This document shows positions 6,669-9,941 of a stretch of DNA of 9,941 nt, one piece after another. Each line of letters begins with the position of its first letter. The first letter of the stretch is position 1. Made by a program: the position numbers and the translations under genes. The DNA is from Dysgonomonas sp. (GTDB taxonomy: Bacteria; Bacteroidota; Bacteroidia; Bacteroidales; Dysgonomonadaceae), in the NCBI GenBank assembly GCA_003523545.1, contig DQAM01000116.1:1-9941 (forward strand). Direction: 5' to 3'. The notes under the pieces are model-generated. The model made no database searches. It was given only the letters and a program-made list of their open reading frames with translations, and was not told the origin of the DNA.

Positions 6669-7964
6669 TTATTTTAGTGATTGCAACTGTTTGAAGTTGA
6701 TTTTAGGCTTTTTGTTTTCTTTCACTCTCTCAAATTTGCTGTTAAATATGGTATTTTCATTGAAAAAACCGCAGTTCTGAAGAAAGAAGCTTTTGCCCTC
6801 TATAACACCACCTTTGTAATCGGTACGAACCTGTTGACGCGCAGTAGCATCATAGGTGAAAACGGCATCAGTCAGTTCCACCCATTTTCCTTTATTGCTT
6901 ACAGCCCACTGATTGCCGAAAAGAACTTTCCGTGTCAAATAACCCTGATTGGGAATAAAGTTTTCAAGGAAAGAATGTGCTCCTCTGTACCATGTATCCG
7001 TTTCGGGACGAAGGAAGCTTGCAATCAGTCTCCAACGCTTTTCATCTGTAGCAAAGAAATAAGCTGTGTAAATCGTATTGCCTTTACCATCCGGATGCAC
7101 CTGCATAAGGAATTTATAGGTCACACCTGCTTTCCACGGATATTTCAGATAGCTTTGTCCGCCCGAACCTTCGTTTCCGAATTCACCGATATGGACACCT
7201 TCACCCTGACGAAGTTTTTTGATTTGTAAATGCTCGGGTATGTCTTTCGGGTTATCTGTCACATGCGGACTCCACACAGAAAACAAGATTCTTCTTTCTG
7301 TTTCAGAATTTGCCTGCATACCAAAATAACCTTCGCCAAATCCATTGGCCATATAATAGGAACCGATAACATCATCTCCTTCGGGAACGGTAATTTCGTT
7401 ATAAAAATATTCTATATTCTCTTTATCATCGGGGAAAGGGTATTTCAGGTGTACGGAAGGCCCCCTACGCCCGAAATAATAGGAAAAGTCTTTTACATAA
7501 TTGGGTTTTTCTTCTAGAGCTGAGCCGTCCACAATCAGGTCGGAGATTTCAGCGAAAAATTGATCCGACTTTTTTACTCCCTGAATATCAATCCTAAAAT
7601 AACCAGTTTCTGATATAGTGATGTTGTCGGCTACCGGATAAACAGTCCATTCTTCACTATTCAGAATTAAAGGAACAGTTTGATTATTAAAAGATACTTT
7701 TATTTCGGCATCTTTCGATAAAGCTTTTGCCCGGATGGACAAATTTAAATTACCTGTTTTATTTATTCTGAACCAACTGGAAATAACAGTTGATGGGTCA
7801 GACCATTTAACTACTCCTTCATTGGATATACGTGCTCCTTTCGGATTGGTAGTTAAATAAGCATTTGCACCCATCGGTATGTTAATCGGGGCACTGAAAG
7901 CTAAAGCTGTCGATAACAATAAGATTGAGAAAACAGTTAAGGATTTAAATTTAAGGTATTTCAT
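6669..7964 (-). CDS. Secreted DUF5077/DUF3472 protein
   Basis: This 431-residue protein has a clear signal peptide: MKYLKFKS, a hydrophobic core, and likely cleavage after Ala-Phe-Ser-Ala at about residue 25. There is no lipobox Cys, so it is probably free in the periplasm or secreted. Residues about 28-148 are beta-rich and resemble DUF5077, a carbohydrate-binding-like module, including GANAYLTT and a WFRINKTGNLNLSIRAK strand pair. Residues about 185-370 match DUF3472: FYNEITVPEG, GSYYMANGFGEGYFGMQ, FSVWSP, GEGVHIGEFGNEGSGGQSY, YPWKAGVTYKFL, TAYF and SFLENF. The last 60 residues are basic and end in KKPKINFKQLQSLK. The function is not established; the family is common near glycan-handling genes in Bacteroidota, but none is adjacent here. 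The copA start is 80 nt downstream on the same strand, behind its own promoter, so I treat this gene as a separate unit. Confidence 0.8.
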   Translation of the reverse strand: MKYLKFKSLTVFSILLLSTALAFSAPINIPMGANAYLTTNPKGARISNEGVVKWSDPSTVISSWFRINKTGNLNLSIRAKALSKDAEIKVSFNNQTVPLILNSEEWTVYPVADNITISETGYFRIDIQGVKKSDQFFAEISDLIVDGSALEEKPNYVKDFSYYFGRRGPSVHLKYPFPDDKENIEYFYNEITVPEGDDVIGSYYMANGFGEGYFGMQANSETERRILFSVWSPHVTDNPKDIPEHLQIKKLRQGEGVHIGEFGNEGSGGQSYLKYPWKAGVTYKFLMQVHPDGKGNTIYTAYFFATDEKRWRLIASFLRPETDTWYRGAHSFLENFIPNQGYLTRKVLFGNQWAVSNKGKWVELTDAVFTYDATARQQVRTDYKGGVIEGKSFFLQNCGFFNENTIFNSKFERVKENKKPKINFKQLQSLK

Positions 7965-7992
7965 TTCACTATTTTATTTGGTTATAAATTAT

Positions 7993-8000
7993 CAAAATTA
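7993..8000 (-). promoter_or_regulatory. Predicted -7 box of the DUF3472 gene
   Basis: The minus strand reads TAATTTTG, an exact TAnnTTTG match. It would place the transcription start near 7986 and leave a leader of about 20 nt before the ATG at 7964. A TTTG -33 box is not present at the right distance. In a region this AT-rich, a chance match is possible. The 231-nt divergent gap (7965-8195) shows nothing else I can support apart from the weak opposite promoter near 8144-8173. Confidence 0.35.
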
Positions 8001-8143
8001 ATTATTTTACCCATAAAGTATATGTTGATTGATTATATTTATATTGTCGTAAAAGTTATGTCTGAACTAAATACATAGTGAATTCGTTTTAATAAAATAT
8101 ATAAGATATTACAATTTCATAAAATAATTTTTTTGGTATAATT

Positions 8144-8173
8144 CTTGAATATTTATAACTAAAGATTGTTTTG
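8144..8173 (+). promoter_or_regulatory. Weak candidate promoter of the gene at 8196
   Basis: CTTG at 8144-8147 and TTGTTTTG at 8166-8173 each match the Bacteroidota boxes (TTTG; TAnnTTTG) with one mismatch, but the spacer is 18 nt, slightly short. The implied start near 8180 leaves a leader of about 16 nt. The AT-rich background makes this tentative. Confidence 0.25.
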
Positions 8174-8195
8174 TATCACCTAAGAAGTTATATTC

Positions 8196-8963
8196 ATGGA
8201 TAATTTTGATAAAATAATAAATCAATTAAGGGATGCATCGGGGGAAATGAGGGATAATATGCACATGCTGACTGAAATAGTTCCCGTAGAGGAACAAATG
8301 AAATATTTCCACTATTCAAAATATGTACAGAAAAAAAAGGAAAATGAGAGTCTTGACAGGAATTATATGATTGCCAAACTTTTTACTCCTGAAGCTGATA
8401 TTGAAGATAAAAGATATTATCTGACTGTATTGGCAGGCATAGTGGATGTAGCAGCATACAGGGCAATCGAAACCTATCACAGTAGTCCGATGGAACCGGA
8501 ATTAACATATTGGTCGGCGTTGGCTCTGGCTGAAAGTAAAATATTACTCGATGCCGAACTTTCGGGAGAAAAGCAATTTTTCGTATCGACAGGTTTGGGA
8601 GGAAAAAATAAAAAGCTTCGTTATTTCTCTGTAATTGCTACAGCCGACAGAATGGATTTCACCGATTTTCAGAGGGAAACTCTACTTCGAGAATTGCAGT
8701 TTCAGTTTGAGCGAGACAATATAGACCTGGAGGAAATGGAGATAAAAGGGAATTACATGAGAATGTTTCTGCTGTGTGGTCTGAGCCACGATGCAAAGGA
8801 AAGCGTACAGAAAGCTATAAACGAAGCTAACGAATTCGGTGATTATCTGGATAAACATTTTCTCTTGACTAATATAAAGCAACTGAATGACGAAGAAATT
8901 ATCGAGCTTTTGAAAAAGAAAATGGAAGCGAGAGAAGAAGTTATGCCGACCGATAAAGATTAA
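8196..8963 (+). CDS. Uncharacterised cytoplasmic protein, mostly helical
   Basis: I do not recognise this 255-residue protein. It has no signal peptide or membrane segment, is acidic, and is rich in Glu, Lys and Met, so it is probably soluble in the cytoplasm. The N-terminal half looks all-helical. Residues about 72-121 (YYLTVLAGIVDVAAYRAIE and WSALALAESKILLDAEL) have the paired-helix look of HEAT or ARM repeats, a tentative reading. A glycine-rich segment STGLGGKNKKLRYF (131-144) is followed by a strand-like SVIATA and is the most motif-like part, possibly a ligand or phosphate loop, but it does not match Walker A. Residues about 157-215 resume long amphipathic helices (FQRETLLRELQFQFERDNIDLEEME), and the C-terminus is a charged helix ending PTDKD. 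It is a single-gene unit followed by a strong terminator. Codon use is like its neighbours, and the consistent frame supports a real gene. Confidence 0.8.
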   Translation: MDNFDKIINQLRDASGEMRDNMHMLTEIVPVEEQMKYFHYSKYVQKKKENESLDRNYMIAKLFTPEADIEDKRYYLTVLAGIVDVAAYRAIETYHSSPMEPELTYWSALALAESKILLDAELSGEKQFFVSTGLGGKNKKLRYFSVIATADRMDFTDFQRETLLRELQFQFERDNIDLEEMEIKGNYMRMFLLCGLSHDAKESVQKAINEANEFGDYLDKHFLLTNIKQLNDEEIIELLKKKMEAREEVMPTDKD

Positions 8964-8998
8964 AAAAACATACTTAATTAATTTAATATATAGTATGT
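8962..8998 (-). terminator. Minus-strand hairpin and T-tract after the MFS gene
   Basis: Read on the minus strand, ACATACT (plus 8992-8998) pairs with AGTATGT (plus 8968-8974) across a 17-nt AT-rich loop and is followed by seven Ts (plus 8962-8968). It lies about 36 nt past the MFS stop and overlaps the end of the opposing gene. The 7-bp AT-rich stem is modest. Confidence 0.45.
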
Positions 8999-9002
8999 CT
9001 AT

Positions 9003-9035
9003 GCTCCATGTATTTATTTACATGGAGCTTTTTTT
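9003..9035 (+). terminator. Rho-independent terminator of the gene at 8196-8963
   Basis: GCTCCATGTA (9003-9012) pairs perfectly with TACATGGAGC (9019-9028) across a 6-nt loop, followed by seven Ts (9029-9035). This is a textbook intrinsic terminator 39 nt after the stop codon. Its T-tract touches the stop codon of the opposing MFS gene. Confidence 0.9.
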
Positions 9036-9941
9036 ATTTATGTCCGGCCATAGCATCTCCATCGTCTTTTCTGAGGCGGGTAAATACCAATGTAGATAAT
9101 AAAGTCATAGCACCGAGTATAAGAAATGTATATTTGAATGACAGCCCAATATCTCCTCCGGTAAGCCACGAAGCCGACTCGGTCTGCCTCAATATCATTG
9201 CACCTACTGATACGCCGAAACTCATCGACAATTGCTGTGTAATTTGAATCATGCTGTTGCCCCCGCTTGCCACATCCGGAGTAAGGTCTGCCAGTGAAAT
9301 AGTATTCATGGATGTCATCTGAATAGAATTAACGCTTCCATATACGAATAATATCGGAACCAGTAATATCAACGGTGTCGATTGATTAGTTAGAGCAAAC
9401 AATGATATTACTACTGCTAATAAAATGGTATTGGTAATTAATATCTTTCTGTACCCGAAACGCTTTACCAGTGGTACGACCTGTGATTTGGCAATAAGTG
9501 TGGCAATGGCCGATGACATCATAACCAATCCTGATTGAGTAGGAGTGTGATGGAATGCAATCTGAATCATTTGGGGCAACAGAAACGGCATACTACCAAT
9601 TCCCAGCCGTGTAAATAAATTACCTAACAATCCTATCCGGAGAGTTCTGATTTTAAGCAGATTCAGATTTATAATCGGGTTATGCACTCTTCTGGCATAA
9701 AGTACATATAACCCTCCCAGTATGAGGAAGACCGATAATATTGCAATCAATCCTTTTATAGATACCGAACTTCTTTCTCCCAGTTCCAGGAGAAAAGACA
9801 GGGCTATGATTGCACCCGAAAAAAGAAAAAAACCGATAATATCGAGGCGCTTGCTTTGGCGTTGAAAATTAGGCATCACTTTTTGGGCGATTATAATTCC
9901 TAAAACCCCGATAGGAAGGTTTATAAGGAATATCCAGTGCC
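9034..9941 (-). CDS. DHA2-family (EmrB/QacA-type) MFS exporter, N-terminus cut by the window edge
   Basis: The frame stays open to the right edge: upstream of the Met at 9879 it reads HWIFLINLPIGVLGIIIAQKV, the usual text after transmembrane helix 5 of 14-helix DHA2 drug exporters. That Met is therefore not the true start. About 301 residues are visible of an expected 460-530, covering roughly helices 6 to 14. The hallmark helix-5 motif C (GPxxGG) would lie just outside the window. Visible features are DIIGFFLFSGAIIALSFLLELG, a loop ending in NPIINLNLLKIRTLRIG, the motif-A-like VKRFGYRK in the second half, the conserved SVNSIQMTSMNTISLADLTPDVASGGNSMIQ stretch (in two parts: SVNSIQMTSMNTISL, then ADLTPDVASGGNSMIQ), and a charged tail ending DAMAGHK. 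Such proteins use the proton gradient to expel drugs, dyes or bile salts, often with a periplasmic adaptor and outer-membrane channel encoded upstream. The substrate is unknown. Confidence 0.9.
   Translation of the reverse strand, partial: HWIFLINLPIGVLGIIIAQKVMPNFQRQSKRLDIIGFFLFSGAIIALSFLLELGERSSVSIKGLIAILSVFLILGGLYVLYARRVHNPIINLNLLKIRTLRIGLLGNLFTRLGIGSMPFLLPQMIQIAFHHTPTQSGLVMMSSAIATLIAKSQVVPLVKRFGYRKILITNTILLAVVISLFALTNQSTPLILLVPILFVYGSVNSIQMTSMNTISLADLTPDVASGGNSMIQITQQLSMSFGVSVGAMILRQTESASWLTGGDIGLSFKYTFLILGAMTLLSTLVFTRLRKDDGDAMAGHK

Noticed and set aside
6681..7229. Open frame of 182 codons on the plus strand opposite the DUF3472 gene
   Set aside because: It is a shadow of a gene with a signal peptide and recognisable domains. 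Its translation is rich in Cys, Phe and Ile with no family resemblance, and no promoter or ribosome site precedes it.
9034..9879. MFS gene starting at the Met at 9879
   Set aside because: The frame continues upstream to the window edge with typical DHA2 text (HWIFLINLPIG), so this Met is internal and the gene is partial.

Overview
This window looks like chromosomal DNA from a low-GC member of the Bacteroidota, most likely order Bacteroidales. A Dysgonomonas-like relative is my guess from general resemblance only. The evidence is Bacteroidota-type promoter boxes (TAnnTTTG at -7) before several genes, mostly weak Shine-Dalgarno sequences, and families frequent in that phylum: a DUF1080 lipoprotein, a DUF5077/DUF3472 secreted protein, and a short HMA protein with the INCGNC variant motif. 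I see no tRNA, rRNA, CRISPR array, transposase or phage gene. No gene-free stretch exceeds about 230 bases.

Layout. (1) 1-636, minus: the N-terminal part of a DUF1080 (3-keto-disaccharide hydrolase-like) lipoprotein that runs off the left edge. (2) 800-3986, plus: a tight three-gene unit with gaps of 12 and 19 nt. It encodes an SLC5/SSS sodium:solute symporter, an exported metallophosphoesterase closely resembling the Mn-dependent ADP-ribose/CDP-alcohol diphosphatase (ADPRibase-Mn) family, and a TerC-family membrane protein. (3) 4001-4124: a long imperfect palindrome between convergent genes. (4) 6588-4139, minus: a copper export operon with a P1B-type Cu+ ATPase (CopA) and then a 70-residue HMA copper chaperone. 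Its leader carries an 18-bp-arm dyad centred on position 6614 that covers both the -7 box and an unusually perfect AGGAGG ribosome binding site. (5) 7964-6669, minus: a secreted DUF5077/DUF3472 protein. (6) 8196-8963, plus: a conserved-looking cytoplasmic protein that I cannot name. (7) 9941-9034, minus: the C-terminal two thirds of a DHA2-type (EmrB/QacA) MFS exporter running off the right edge. The convergent genes of (6) and (7) are separated by two hairpin terminators, one facing each way.

How the genes may work together. The copper pair is a standard detoxification unit: the chaperone binds cytosolic Cu+ and the ATPase pumps it out. The most interesting unit is the symporter-phosphohydrolase-TerC operon. 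TerC proteins are linked to Mn2+ export and, in Bacillus subtilis, to metal loading of exported enzymes. The neighbouring enzyme belongs to a Mn2+-dependent family and has an export signal. I infer that the operon may hydrolyse a nucleotide-diphospho compound outside the cytoplasm, supply the Mn for that enzyme, and take up a product with Na+. This is a hypothesis from gene order and family membership, not something the sequence proves.
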